A stretch of 64,000 nucleotides of DNA, from assembly GCF_018991925.1 (NCBI RefSeq), contig NW_024736071.1, positions 14,569,569 through 14,633,568 of the forward strand, given 5' to 3'. Below the pieces are notes generated by a model. The model had not been told where the DNA came from. It was given only the letters and a program-made list of their open reading frames with translations, and searched no databases. Shown here one piece after another: positions 1 to 10,988 of the stretch (positions are counted from its first letter, which is position 1; each line of letters opens with the position of its first letter). The stretch comes from Homarus americanus (taxonomy: Eukaryota; Arthropoda; Malacostraca; Decapoda; Nephropidae). Position numbers and translations under genes: made by a program.

Positions 1-650
1 TTGTTACTTGCTCCATATACATGTTTCACTTGATACATCTCATCATGGTAACCTATGGATCGACTAGTGCCTGTTTGCACTTGTCTACTTGCGTCAAACT
101 CATCAATAAGTTCTTTCCTAATTACAGTTTTAAGGGTTCTTTTTGACAGACCCAAATTGTATTCAACGGTGTTTTTGTTAGACGCGAGTTTGGCGAGGGC
201 ATCAACTCTGCCATGTTTTATGAGGCCTATGTGAGAGGGGATCCACAACAGTTTGACCCTGACACCCCGGTCAACAAGGCACGCATATTTGTGTCTGGCT
301 TCAGGGACAAGAGCGTGACAACCTGAGTCGAGAGTGCCAAGGGCAAGTAGTGAGGATAGAGAGTCAGTGATGATGAGACTGTCAGTAACAGTGGTTTCAA
401 TGAATTTAATAGCTGTGAGTATGGCAACTAATTCAGTTTGTAGAGTGGATGCCCAGTTGTTAATTCTAACTCCTTTCTCAATTATATTACCGTCAGGTTG
501 AGTCACAACAATAGCACTTCCAGCCCTCCCACAGGCGGTGTTAAGAGATCCATCAGTGTAGATGGTCTGTGTGATATTATCATCAATCTGTAGAGTGTGT
601 GTGTGTTCAAGAGCTCTCAATTTGGCAGTGTGTTGGAAATAAATGCTTTG
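1..650 (-). CDS. RNase H domain of a non-LTR retrotransposon polyprotein (partial)
   Basis: Reading the minus strand from about 650 down to 1 gives one uninterrupted frame of roughly 210 codons, open at the left window edge. All RNase H hallmarks are visible in order: YTDGS (546-560, catalytic Asp at 552-554), ATLQTELVAI-type helix with Glu at 432-434 (seen as STLQTELVAI), ITDSLSSL with Asp at 363-365, and IPSHIG followed by GRVDALAKLA with Asp at 201-203. In RNase-H-bearing LINEs (I, R1, jockey-related groups) this domain follows the reverse transcriptase and degrades the RNA of the RNA:DNA hybrid. No RT is seen upstream: the frame meets a (TG)n array at 661, so the fragment is 5' truncated. 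There is no proper start codon; the domain is an internal piece of a longer protein. Absence of stops suggests a fairly young copy. The exact clade is not determined. Confidence 0.85.
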
Positions 651-657
651 TATAATT

Positions 658-660
<3 letters not shown>

Positions 661-695
<35 letters not shown>

Positions 696-701
696 GTGTG
701 T
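661..701. repeat. (TG)n microsatellite
   Basis: About 20 TG units with one CG interruption. It lies directly at the 5' truncation point of the RNase H fragment to its left. Confidence 0.95.
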
Positions 702-1710
702 CGTGTCAGTCCGTCCTGGATATTATTAGGATAAACCGTGTTGGGATATTACACGTCTCTCGTTATGTTACTAAGTTGTGTAAGAGGTTAAGATTACTTT
801 AATGAGACCTTTATGAGTGAATGGCATTAAAGGATGACAGAGTATGAAAAGACAAAATTGATCTATATATAATGTGGTGACAGCGTTTGTCTCTATGTCT
901 GTCTTATATTTATTTTCTTTCATTTCTCTCACTCTATCTCTTTTCGCTCTTTCCATTTCTTTCTCTAGTCCACTTTATTTACCTCTCATTCTGTCTTTCA
1001 CCCACTTTTTTTCTCTTTTTCTATCTCTCTAGCCCTTTATATTTCTGTATTACTATTACTCTATCTCTTCTTTTTGTTCTTCTCTTCGCAGTACTTCCGA
1101 TAGATACTCACTGGCCTTCCCTTAGTAACTCATCCCCGGCATTGGCTCTTGTAAACTGTCCACCAACGGGACCACCTTTTTCTCTCTCACCATCACCCAC
1201 TAACACACAGAGTTATTTCCAGTTCCGCACCTCTCACCCATAAAGTCTTGACTTCATCGTTTTAGTGTCTGTAACTACCCAATTACAGAGTTGTTGTTAT
1301 GATTTGGTTGTTTCTCTCTGAAAATATGTGCAAGATATCTTTCAATTTAATCGCTATATTAAATTTAAGGATATTTTAGCACAATATACGTACAAATTTT
1401 CTTATGTAACTCAACTTACGTTTATCATGTCTATTTATATCTGGACTCCATTTACCTATAGTTCAGTAATGTAATCTCGTAACTGTCTCTTTTTTTTCAC
1501 AATAGGTTATGTGTTGCCCTCAGTTGTTATTATCCCAGAGTCACAAATGCCACCGTCACACAGCGCCATGGACGATAAAGTTCACACACAATTTATTCGA
1601 CAGATTTGAAGAAAATATGTGAGTTAGCGAGACATAGTTAAATTGTATAAACCTGAGTGTGCTGTCGTGAATATCAACGTGTGCATTATTAACCTAAGTC
1701 TGGGTTACAC
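702..1710. other. No gene seen; pyrimidine-rich stretch
   Basis: Unique-looking AT-rich sequence. The part from about 890 to 1085 is rich in CTCT/TTTC on the plus strand and produces a spurious open frame of Ser/Leu/Phe. No element or exon recognised. Confidence 0.6.
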
Positions 1711-1804
1711 ACAAACACACACACACGCACGCACACAAACACGCACACACACAAACACACACACACGCACACACACACTCGCACACACACAAACACACAC
1801 ACAC
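1711..1804. repeat. Impure (CA)n microsatellite
   Basis: CA repeat with regularly spaced G and AA interruptions (ACACGCAC, CACAAACAC), which suggests a higher-order expansion of an interrupted unit. Confidence 0.9.
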
Positions 1805-1929
1805 GCGTACGTTCCAAAATTTGATCTAAAAGCAAATACTTCACAACTCTGATCCTCTTCACTACTCTCACTGAGGTTAAGATCTGATCCTTTATCTCAA
1901 CCAGTCATCAAATCGGATCATCAAGTATA

Positions 1930-2330
1930 ATACCTCAATCAATGTTTTCCCCCGTCAATATTTGTACCCCATCAATATTTGTAACCACAGCAATATTTAT
2001 ACCCCCATAAATATTTGTATCCCGATCAATATTTTTACCCCGATCAATATTTTTCGCCGTCAATATTTGGACCCTAGTCAATACACTCCAGTCAATATTC
2101 ATAACCCCCTGTCTTTTCCCCATCAAAGATTTGTACCCCCGTCAATATCAATAAATACACCTCGACAAAATTTACCCCCCATCAACCTCTGTACATAATT
2201 ATTATCTATCCACTGTTATTATCTGGACCACATCAATAAAACGATATACTTCCGTTAAAATATGTACCCCCATCAATATTATACATTATCTGTAATATAC
2301 GTTATAAGTACCCCCCCCCCGTCAATCGTA
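1930..2330. repeat. Degenerate 17-18 bp tandem repeat
   Basis: The core TCAATATTTGTACCCC recurs about every 17-18 bp (for example at 1955, 1972 and 1989), strongest from 1940 to 2130 and decaying to 2330. More than 15 diverged copies. The open frames on both strands (repeated ITNI/NIDR-like residues) come from the repeat, not from a gene. Confidence 0.85.
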
Positions 2331-2594
2331 AGCTATAGAGAGATGTTATAAATTGCGAAAGAGATTAAAAAAATATGACGCGAAAAATCTCATATATTCA
2401 ATACACTTCGTTAATATAATTTCCATGAAGTAATGACTAAGAGGACTTTAGAGTCTGACGTTAATGAATTCTGTCATGCACTAATGTTCTTTTTTTATAT
2501 ATTAATGAGAAAATTAATATTATTATTTTTGTTAAGTTTTAAGGTTCAAGAGATAATTTCTGTGTTGTTTTTATTCACGAAAATATATATATAT

Positions 2595-2596
<2 letters not shown>

Positions 2597-2642
<46 letters not shown>
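2597..2642. repeat. (GA)n microsatellite
   Basis: About 23 pure GA units preceded by a short TA run. Confidence 0.95.
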
Positions 2643-2646
<4 letters not shown>

Positions 2647-3000
2647 ATACCTACAATTAAAACATAACTCTCATAACAACTACAGGTAATATACACATTC
2701 TTACAATAACATGAGCCGAAAAGAATCTCTCAATTAGATACAAGTATAGAACGTACAAGAAGTGCATGTAGCGGAATAGTGGTTACGAAAAATAGTAGAC
2801 GTGCAGGTTGTTGTCTCGGTGCTGAAGAGGACAAAGAGGAGGAAGACGCCAGACAATGAAGAACAAGAAGGTTGACGGAAAGAAAAGATGATGTTAACTT
2901 GTCACTGAGGCAACAGAAGAAAGGTGGAGGTAGATGAATAGAGGAGAGTGAAGGGCGTGGGGGGGGAAGGATAGATCCAAGCGAGGAGAAAGAGAGAAAG
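2643..3000. other. No gene seen; purine-rich lead-in
   Basis: Nothing recognised. Purine content on the plus strand rises from 2820 toward the minisatellite that follows. Confidence 0.5.
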
Positions 3001-3480
3001 AGAAGAGAGAGAGAGAAAGAGAAGAGAGAGAGATAAAGAGAAGAGAAAGACAGTGTGAGAGGGAAAGACAGTGACAGAGAGAGAAGGAGAAGACAGTGTG
3101 AGTGAAAAAGAGCAGGAGAAAAGAGAGAGAGAGAAAGAGAAGAGAGAGAGAGAAAGAGAAGAGAGAGAGATAAAGAGAAGAGAAAGACAGTGTGAGAGGG
3201 AAAGACAGTGACAGAGAGAGAAGGAGAAGACAGTGTGAGTGAAAAAGAGCAGGAGAAAAGAGAGAGAGAGAAAGAGAAGAGAGAGAGAGAGAAAGAGAAG
3301 AGAGAGAGATAAAGAGAAGAGAAAGACAGTGTGAGAGGGAAAGACAGTGTGAGAGGGAAAGACAGTGACAGAGAGAGAAGGAGAAGACAGTGTGAGTGAA
3401 AAAGAGCAGGAGAAAAGAGAGAGAAAGAAAGAGAAGAGAGAGAGATAAAGAGAAGAGAAAGACAGTGCGAGAGAGAGTGA
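3001..3480. repeat. Purine-rich minisatellite, period about 137 bp
   Basis: Nearly pure A/G on the plus strand, but with real higher-order structure. The marker TAAAGAGAAGAGAAAGACAG recurs at 3034, 3171, 3310 and 3446, giving periods of 137, 139 and 136 bp. Each unit also holds one or two GGGAAAGACAGTG blocks and a GTGAAAAAGAGCAGG block. About 3.4 copies. The long Ser/Leu/Phe frame on the minus strand is a by-product. Confidence 0.9.
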
Positions 3481-4015
3481 GAGCGAAGAATTAATACACA
3501 CAGATGACACGTGAGGTATGAGGTGTAATGCGTACAGATAAATGTTAAGCTTCACACATCTTATGAATACAAATGAATCTAAGAAACAATGACGAAATCC
3601 TTGTTCGTTCTATCTGTCTGTCCGTCCCTTCTACCTGTCTGTCCACTCACCTGTCTCCCGTTCCCCCTATTTATCTGTCCGTTCCCTCTATCTATCTGTT
3701 TACCTAATTATTTTGAGGCTATTGTTAACATACAATGGACGCGTCTTAGAAATATCACTGCTTAAATAGCCTTAACACGACCCGAAACTTCTTTTCAAAT
3801 TAATGTTATGATTTTTAGTTCCTTTCATTTCCCAACACACTATTATTGACAGACATATAAAACTGGTGTCGTGTTTTCTCATTAGTCAACTGAATTGAAC
3901 AGGATTTACGAAGTGATAAAAGTGTTCGCCATCCTCTAATAATAACAAAATATAGTGACGCTACAAGGACGCACCCAAGTTGGATAACCTCTTAGTGGGT
4001 TTAGGAGCTTGGGAA
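3481..4015. other. No gene seen
   Basis: Contains short CTGTCTGTCC-type simple sequence at 3612-3700. No element or exon recognised. Confidence 0.5.
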
Positions 4016-4200
4016 AGGCCAGGTGTGTAATGTTAGGAATAGGTCTGGTGTGTAGTGCTAGGAAAGGGCAGGTGTGTAGTGATAGGAAAGGTCAGGTGTG
4101 TAGTGCAAGGAAAGATAAGGTGTGTAGTTTTGGGAAAAGGTCTGGTGTGTAGTGTTAGGAAAGATCAGGTGAGTAGTGTTGGGAAAGATCAGGTAGAGTG
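4016..4200. repeat. Degenerate 24-25 bp tandem repeat
   Basis: The motif GGTGTGTAGTG followed by TTAGGAAAGGTCA recurs at 4023, 4048, 4072, 4096, 4120, 4145 and about 4169, so the period is 24-25 bp over about 7.5 copies, with scattered substitutions. Confidence 0.9.
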
Positions 4201-5880
4201 TATGAGGTCTATCTTATGAATCATCTGTCACCTCGTGTCGTCCATCACGGTAATAGTCCCTTCAGTACAGCACAGTGCTCCTGAGATGAGTTTCCCCTCG
4301 ACCAGTTATATACTTAATGTATTCTGAAGGCGACCATCTACTAGATTACTGAGGAGGGGAGGGGGAGGGGATGCTCTAAGATGAATAGTTAGTATGAATT
4401 CACTTCTCTAAATGAGGTACTTGCTATAAGGGACCCACGACCACACAGTGCTCGGTCAACTCACAATGATGGTGTAGTGAGGTACAGGCCAGGTTAGGAA
4501 GGATCCCATATATTTCTTGTGAATCAGACTACGAACTCAGCGTATTAGATACATATATACCGATGGTTCGTCAGATAAATTTAACTGGTAAAATAAGGAT
4601 CAATTTAGCAGTATATATAGTATAAATTTTAATAAATGTATATAAACAGTAAGGGGGTAAAAAACAATATGAGAGACAGTAATTTAACTTGTGAAATACA
4701 ATGATATATTGTAGTAAATGGTTAGGTAGCTCAGTAAAAATAGATATCAAGTGTGAAAATGAACTCTAACAACATTATCCTTTGTAAGAAAGCAGTGTGG
4801 TATAGAGAAATGCATAATACACTGAGTTAATGATCCCTAAATAAACATAGATGAAATGATGAGATAAAATGTTAATAGCCATAAAAATGTAAACGAGAGA
4901 GTTAGAGACTGTAGCTGACGCCCCGACATGTGGCCCGCAGGACCATAAACCAGAGAGAGAGGAACCCTGGCACAAAGAGGGTCGGGTCTAGTGAGTACGA
5001 GGAGCCTCTTGGAGGAGGTCCAGCAGCCTCTCGCCATAGCTGGGCTGGTCACTCTTGCCCGCCTCAAGTGTAGCGGCGCCGCTCTCAGGATAAATGTGTA
5101 CCACGTGTATAAAACAGGTTTTCTAAGGACTGCGTGAGGCAACAAGGGGTTCGTAAGCACAGACCAAATTAAGTAATGTTATAAGTACATCGGAAAATTA
5201 ATAGTGTTTGTAAGTGCTGTTCCTAAGTACTGCATAAAGTAGTTGGAGCGTAAAAGTAATATGTGAAGTAAATTGGTTTATAAGTACCGCGTAAAATAAG
5301 ACCGGCACGTCAGGGATGCATAAAATACGTATAAATAAGTACAGCAGACAATAAAAGTTTGGAAGTAGCTATAAAAAATGAGATGATTGTAAAGTTTATA
5401 AGAATGAACAATTTTAAACACTAAGCAAAATAACATATGTATGGGTGGGTTACTCTCTTCTTGACCTAAATAGTTACTATAACATTACCAGACGTTTAAT
5501 CCATATTCCTCCTGCATATTGGTTTAACGCTTGGATGTATGGTGCTTAATGACTCAATTATAAAATTCGAAACAACAATACGATATAACAACATTTTGTT
5601 ATCTAAACTACATAATGAATTGCAATATAACCCTTTCACATTCACTTTACCGCTATCACACTACAATCACATGAGTACATATCGAAATATGATTTAGATT
5701 CTCTCGACTGTCGTGTTAAAATTTGTTGGGCGTGAGTAAACCCTGACCCAATATTAATATATTATGGAATCTGAGGTGATGATGACATGGAAGCTAGCGA
5801 AAAGGTTCTCCATAATTTACCTCGAATTTCACCCGAGTCGTATTTTTATTACATGCTTAGGTAATAGGTACACTTGGAGA
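4201..5880. other. No gene seen
   Basis: AT-rich sequence. The two overlapping minus-strand open frames between 4775 and 5160 match nothing I recognise and show no splice or domain evidence. Confidence 0.5.
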
Positions 5881-5912
5881 AGAGAGAGAGAATTTTATCA
5901 TTCTCTCTCTCT
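5881..5912. repeat. GA/TC inverted repeat (hairpin)
   Basis: AGAGAGAGAGAA (5881-5892) is followed after 8 bases by its reverse complement TTCTCTCTCTCT (5901-5912), so opposite-strand microsatellites face each other. Confidence 0.8.
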
Positions 5913-6654
5913 CTCTTTATTTTGATCGTTTTTCCCCTTTTACCTTTCAATAAACAGTTCTCTTCTCTCTTATTTTTTTCCTTTCTTCCTCATAAAATCA
6001 ATTCGATTATCTCTTAACCTAAACATATTTCTTAATCAGGTTACAAAAAATTACTAGATTTAGGAATTGTGCAAAATATTGATGTTAAACAAAAAAGAAA
6101 GAAAACTATCTACGACTACAAGAATTCTTACAACACGGGCAACAAAAACAAAAAACTTTAATCCGACAGAAATTCTTGTCCTTGGCCAGAAGCAAAGGAT
6201 CTCAAGACCACTTTAAATAGGTCGTGTTGAGGCCTCAACACGAAGTTATGGGAAGAAAGAGAAAAATAATAAGAGCGAAAAAAAATTGATTGTCGTGAAA
6301 ATCTTGAAATATTAAGAGCAAAAAAAAGATATATAAAATGAGCAAAATACTTGAGTTAATGATTTTCCTAAAAGGTTTCAATGCAGAACGAACTCAAGAA
6401 AGCGCTTCTGCACTGTTAATCCTCAACAAAAACCTCCAGCCGTAATCTCCAACACCACAAGAATCTCCAACATTGGTGAGTTTCAACACAGATGACTCTA
6501 AATCATCTCAAATAAAACAAACAACGTGTCTCTGAACTCTGGAGTCTAAATTGTTAATTACTTAAAACTTTTATTCTTGGGGCTCTCACCTGCCTTTGTA
6601 TACTGTACGTGCTTCAGTTGGGTACAAAATAATTTCTAGCATATAAATGAATCC

Positions 6655-6655
<1 letters not shown>
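5913..6655. other. No gene seen
   Basis: AT-rich, A-tract-containing sequence with no recognised repeat or coding signal. Confidence 0.5.
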
Positions 6656-6733
<78 letters not shown>

Positions 6734-6812
6734 TATATATATATATTCATATATACTGTATATACATATATATACATATATATACATATATATACATATA
6801 TATACATATATA
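6656..6812. repeat. (TA)n plus (TATATACA)n microsatellite
   Basis: About 75 bp of pure TA, then an imperfect inverted segment around two ACTGTATA/TATACAGT blocks (about 6727-6762), then TATATACA units to 6812. Confidence 0.95.
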
Positions 6813-6814
6813 CG

Positions 6815-6837
6815 TATTTATTTATTTATTTATTCAA
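6815..6837. repeat. (TTTA)n microsatellite
   Basis: Five TTTA units at the left end of the RNase H LINE fragment. A second TTTA array bounds its right end at 7637. Confidence 0.85.
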
Positions 6838-7636
6838 TTTTTCAATTTCAATTGTTTATTCCTTGATAGAGGAAGCGGGATCCTAGTGCTGTCACTAGGT
6901 ACCCCTGTACTGTGTACAATGACACCAGAAGCATCTGGCAGTGTGACAATTATATACGGTATAAATATTATAAAGGGGCTTACTAAAGCCTAAGGAAGGA
7001 AGGATATTCATTTAACACATAATCAATATTATTTACAAAATATCTGGCCAGTATGGGGAGGATCATCGTGTCTCCGTCAGGGGGTCGTGGAGTGGTGGTC
7101 CAGCAGGCGTCACGGAAGCGTTGTGTGTGGGGACATCTTAGGAGGTAGTGGATAAGGGTGCTGCTGTCGGGTCTTCTGCATAATGCACAAGAGTGTTGCT
7201 CAGGGGATGCATACCAATCTCCCAAGGAAAGTCATACCCAATGATGATACGGGCAGCAATCACGTCCCCTTTCCGCGACCCTTTCCCGTAGACGTACGAG
7301 AGGTCAGGAAGTTTACGGAGGACATCGTACCAGGTGGGCGGGGAGTCGAGGGGGATGGCTGCTTCCCAAGCTTCTCTCTGTTTGCGGCGAATTTGGGTCC
7401 TAATCTGTAAGAGTGTTCGAGGAACAACGTAGTCAGGTGTGGCCTTGTTGCAGCCAGTCTTGGCAAGGCCATCTGCTGCCTCATTCCCCAAGATACCGAC
7501 ATGACTGGGTATCCATAGGAATGTCACAGGACGGCCTGCATCCTGAAGTGTGGATGTTAACCCTCGTATTCGGAGGATGAGTTCCTTATTTTCCCCTGAT
7601 CCAAATGCGATTCCGTCGAGAGCAGACCTGGAATCA
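6838..7636 (-). pseudogene. Non-LTR retrotransposon 3' fragment: RNase H C-terminal half plus zinc-knuckle tail, frameshifted
   Basis: On the minus strand, from about 7633 downward, the sequence reads SDSRSALDGI-like residues (catalytic-Asp region, seen as DSRSALDGIAFG), then FLWIPSHVGI and GNEAADGLAKTG (last RNase H Asp region). A linker leads to IIIGYDFPWEIG. After a one-base frameshift near 7200-7212 it continues as EQHSCALCRRPDSS and HYLLRCPHTQRFRD, a CxxC...H...C knuckle typical of LINE C-termini. The reading ends near 6983 and an AT-rich tail runs to 6838. The first half of RNase H and all of RT are missing: the fragment stops at a (TTTA)n array. It resembles the 1-650 element in architecture but is more diverged in sequence, so it is probably another family. 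Inactive. Confidence 0.85.
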
Positions 7637-7690
7637 TTTATTTATTTATTTATTTATTTATTTATTTTATTTATTTTATTTTTTTTTATT
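7637..7690. repeat. (TTTA)n microsatellite and T-tract
   Basis: About 10 TTTA units followed by a T-rich run, exactly at the 5' truncation of the LINE fragment to its left. Confidence 0.95.
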
Positions 7691-8850
7691 CTTTTGAAGA
7701 GAAATTTATTGGGTTCCTTTAAGAATAATACGTGATATTTTGGTTTTAAAGTCTTGTAAAGGAGACTACTAAGAGCTAATCAAGCAGGAGTTAATACGTC
7801 CTTAATATAATATTTGACATTTCTATTCCTTCAGATGTAAGATGTATACGTCGTGTTAAGAGGTATATGGTGGGTGTTCCTGTAGGTTTGTGGTGCACTC
7901 ATCATAAAGAGTTGCTTCGGGTATCTGACCGACCAACTGACTTACTGTATCACTTTATTTAACGGAGATATTCTTTATATTGAAAACGAATTGGTCAATC
8001 AAGTCCACGAGCCGGAAAAGATTGATCAAAAGGAGATGCAAAGATACTGTAGGAGAGGACAAAAAGGCCTGTTGAACCCTGTGGTTGGTCGGGTGGTTTA
8101 TTACCGCTGTTATCAGCATCCTGCGAGACGTTGAGCCTCTTGCTGACTTTAGACGGAGTACGGTAACAATATCTCTCAGATAATTTCATCTCCACTGTTT
8201 TCCTCACTCCTTGCACAGGTGAAAATAGAAGAGGATCACAGTTTAAAAATGCAGGTCATCACAGGTACACACAAAGGCAGGTTATCATAGACTGTTAACA
8301 AGTGAAAAAAAAGACTATCATACGGTAGATGAAAATACTATAAAGACTCTCCCCTCTGGCAGGACGAGCAAAACATGTTCACTCGCCCTAGGGTAGAGGT
8401 CGACACCCGCTAGAGTACCTCCCACTCGCCCTGATTGGATGTCCTCGCTCTCTGTTGGAGATATTGGAGAAAATCCCACGAAAATCGTCGCGGGTTATCG
8501 CGGGAGACAACGAGCGCTGCTTGACGTAAATATGGATTGAATGTTGGATCTCGAATTTATGGGGAAAGTTTGAGGTGTAACAGTGGTGTGCTGGACACGG
8601 GATCCTTCAAGGTGGACGAGTGACGTCTCTCGTTCTGACGATGATTTTTTCTCGCCTTTAATCTTGTTCTAGTTTATATATTCACAATATAATATAAAAA
8701 AGAATCAATTTCTTAAATAACTTTCTTTTCGGTTTGGCCAACTTCCTACCAACAAAATTTATTAAAAGACGCACATCAAACAGTCATGACCTCCACTAGT
8801 GACACATTATAATAAAATTGAATCTGCCCGACGCATCGTAAGAGAATGTG
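7691..8850. other. No gene seen; locally GC-richer block
   Basis: The block at 8340-8640 is noticeably richer in G+C and CpG than its surroundings, but no exon, element or promoter motif is clear. The minus frame at 7995-8216 is unrecognised. Confidence 0.45.
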
Positions 8851-9020
8851 TGATCATCTGTCCAAAACACACGGACATGATCATCTGTCCAAAACACACC
8901 GACATGATCATCTGTCCAAAACACACCGACATGATCATCTGTCCAAAACACACGGACATGATCATCTGTCCAAAACACACCGACATGATCATCTGTCCAA
9001 AACACACCGACATGATCAAC
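8851..9020. repeat. 27-bp tandem repeat, 6 copies
   Basis: Units begin with TGATCATCTGTCCAAAACAC at 8851, 8878, 8905, 8932, 8959 and 8986, with a seventh partial at 9013. Copies are nearly identical, differing mainly by C/G before GACA. Because 27 is a multiple of three, all frames stay open; this explains the overlapping open frames here. Confidence 0.95.
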
Positions 9021-9085
9021 ATGAGGAAACAAGATTGAACTGATACACACAGTTAATATGACTTTAATCGGTGGCCTATCCAAAA

Positions 9086-9108
9086 CTCTCTCTCTCTCTC
9101 TCTCTCTC
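9086..9108. repeat. (TC)n microsatellite
   Basis: About 11 TC units. Confidence 0.9.
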
Positions 9109-9574
9109 AAGATGATACTCATGTTATATATGTGTTTCTTGGTATTCGTGGTGATATATTTTTTTAGTTTGGTTATGAAATAAACAAAGTAAACGACAAA
9201 CAATATAAAGATGAATGTGATACATCTTCTTATACGATTCAGTACACCACCTAACTGCACGGGTAACTATCTAAAAATTGCATACTAGAAATTCTTAAAA
9301 AATGCCTTAATAGAACGTAAAAATAAATGTTTTGTAAACACACGAGTAAAAGTTGGATATAAATATTTGCTTAAAACATGAGGCAAGTTAAGAAATATTA
9401 TTTGCTCATAGGAATTTTGCAAGGGGAAAAGTTGCTTGAACAAAAGTTGGATTATGTCTTAAAACTTGATGGAGAAATATTAAAGGTTATAATGCTAAAG
9501 AGGAAGTTTTCAAAAGTATGATAATAAAAGTAGATAACGTAAATGTTTGTTAGTTTGAAAGGGGAAATAGCCGG
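9109..9574. other. No gene seen
   Basis: AT-rich sequence with no recognised feature. Confidence 0.5.
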
Positions 9575-9602
9575 CCTAACCTAACCTAACCTAACCTAAC
9601 CT
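9575..9602. repeat. Interstitial telomere-type array (CCTAA)5
   Basis: Five and a half perfect CCTAA units, the complement of TTAGG, which is the common arthropod telomere motif. Confidence 0.9.
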
Positions 9603-10174
9603 TGACAGTACATGTTACTAAAGAATATATAATTTTTACAATCTTGAAACTATAATAATTATCCTTTAGGCATTAAGGCTAGATGGCTGAGGATGATACA
9701 AATTAAAAAAATGTGACTGATACACATTAAAATAAAATATCATAATAGAACAATATCTAAGGTATAATTTTTCTTACCGGTATTAAAATATAAATTAAAT
9801 ATTTTTGTTTATGATACAAAAAAATACAGTGTTTAATTTATTTGGAAACTAAAAGGACTATAATTGTTGATGCATACTTAACGAGCTCGACCTAGTGATG
9901 ATTATTTGCGGAAAACAATTATTATTTTAGTATTTTATTCTAATATATTATTCACTTTAATAATGCATGGAAATTTATAATGGCATGTAGATTGAAAGTA
10001 GTGGCGGTAAACAGGTGAAGCACATATCATCATTTTAATATACAGTATATATACTTCGACCGGTGAGATATATACGGAACTATAATATATTGTAAAGCAG
10101 CAGTGATAGTAAGAAAGACATTAAAACATTGTGTATTATGAGGATAAATTAGGGAAACTTATTCATTATATTGA
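9603..10174. other. No gene seen
   Basis: Strongly AT-rich. Nothing recognised up to the start of the RT relic. Confidence 0.5.
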
Positions 10175-10988
10175 TTAGTATGGGACCGCTCTGTTTCTTT
10201 GACCTCATCGACGATGCCCTAACATATACTCCTGTTCCCTGGAAATATATGTCGACGTCTCCACCATTGGGATCAGTGTGAACTACTCGGCTCCCGAAAA
10301 CAGCGCCCCCCAGAATATATTGTATGATCTCCAAAATTGGTTCACCACCAACCATGTCACCATCAACCATACCAAGACCATGGTTATACACATCATCATC
10401 TCCACCAACCATGTCACCATCAACCATACCAAGACCATGGTTATACACATCATCATCTCCACCAACCATGTCACCATCAACCATACCAAGACCATGGTTA
10501 TACACATCATCATCTCCACCAACCATGTCACCATCAACCATACCAAGACCATGGTTATACACATCATCATCTCCACCAACCATGTCACCATCAACCATAC
10601 CAAGACCATTGTTATACACATCATCATCTCCCCCGACCATGTCCCACCTACCTTCCTCCCTATGGGCCCCAAAACACTCCAGGTTGCGGATTCCATTAAG
10701 CTCCTCGGTGTCACTGCAAGATTATTCTCTCCTCTTCCCATACCGCATATCAAGAGGCGCTCAAAATACTTACCCTCTCAATTCCCTTTGATCATCACTA
10801 TGACCTAATATGTCAGTTTGGGACGAAGTTACTACATCACCCTCACCAACGTCTCAAAATACCACTTAGATCCCCCATCCGTGAATTGCAATTCAACACC
10901 ACAACCGATCCATCCCATACGACCACGTACTGATCACCGTAAAAACAACCCAATTCCAACCACTGTGCAAATCATCAATAATTCGTAG
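10175..10988 (+). pseudogene. Reverse transcriptase C-terminal relic of a non-LTR retrotransposon, with internal repeat expansion
   Basis: The reading begins with MGPLCFFDLIDDALTYTP (just after RT motif B) and PWKY. After a two-base frameshift near 10248 it gives YVDVSTIGIS (10248 onward), a YVDD motif C whose second Asp is now Val. It continues as YDLQNWFTTNHVTINHTKT, which is duplicated five times (see the 57-bp repeat), then VADSIKLLGVT (motif E) and IKRRSKY. A degenerate stretch follows in another frame (FGTKLLHHPHQRLK), and the copy ends with PRTDHRKNNPIPTT, VQIINNS and a stop at 10986-10988. That ending matches the usual C-terminus of a common arthropod LINE group. A non-coding AT-rich tail follows. 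The 5' part of RT and any endonuclease are missing. Not functional. Confidence 0.8.
10345..10640 (+). repeat. 57-bp tandem repeat (5 copies) inside the RT relic
   Basis: ACCATGTCACCATCAACC starts at 10351, 10408, 10465, 10522 and 10579, exactly 57 bp apart. The copies are nearly identical (the last has CATTG for CATGG). One unit encodes 19 residues: TNHVTINHTKTMVIH plus IIIS. A single copy of that segment is expected in the RT, so this is an in-frame expansion. Confidence 0.95.

Noticed and set aside
2902..3555. 217-residue minus-strand open frame (Ser/Leu/Phe)
   Set aside because: Produced entirely by the purine-rich minisatellite; no domain, no normal composition.
8796..9260. 154-residue minus frame with DDHVGVFWT repeats
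   Set aside because: The 27-bp repeat keeps all frames open; upstream and downstream parts match nothing.
9575..9602. Reading the CCTAA array as a chromosome end
   Set aside because: Only five units, with ordinary sequence and LINE relics on both sides.
10149..10753. Overlapping 150-170 residue frames on both strands with regular repeats
   Set aside because: Shadow frames of the 57-bp tandem repeat; only the plus frame carrying the RT motifs has meaning.
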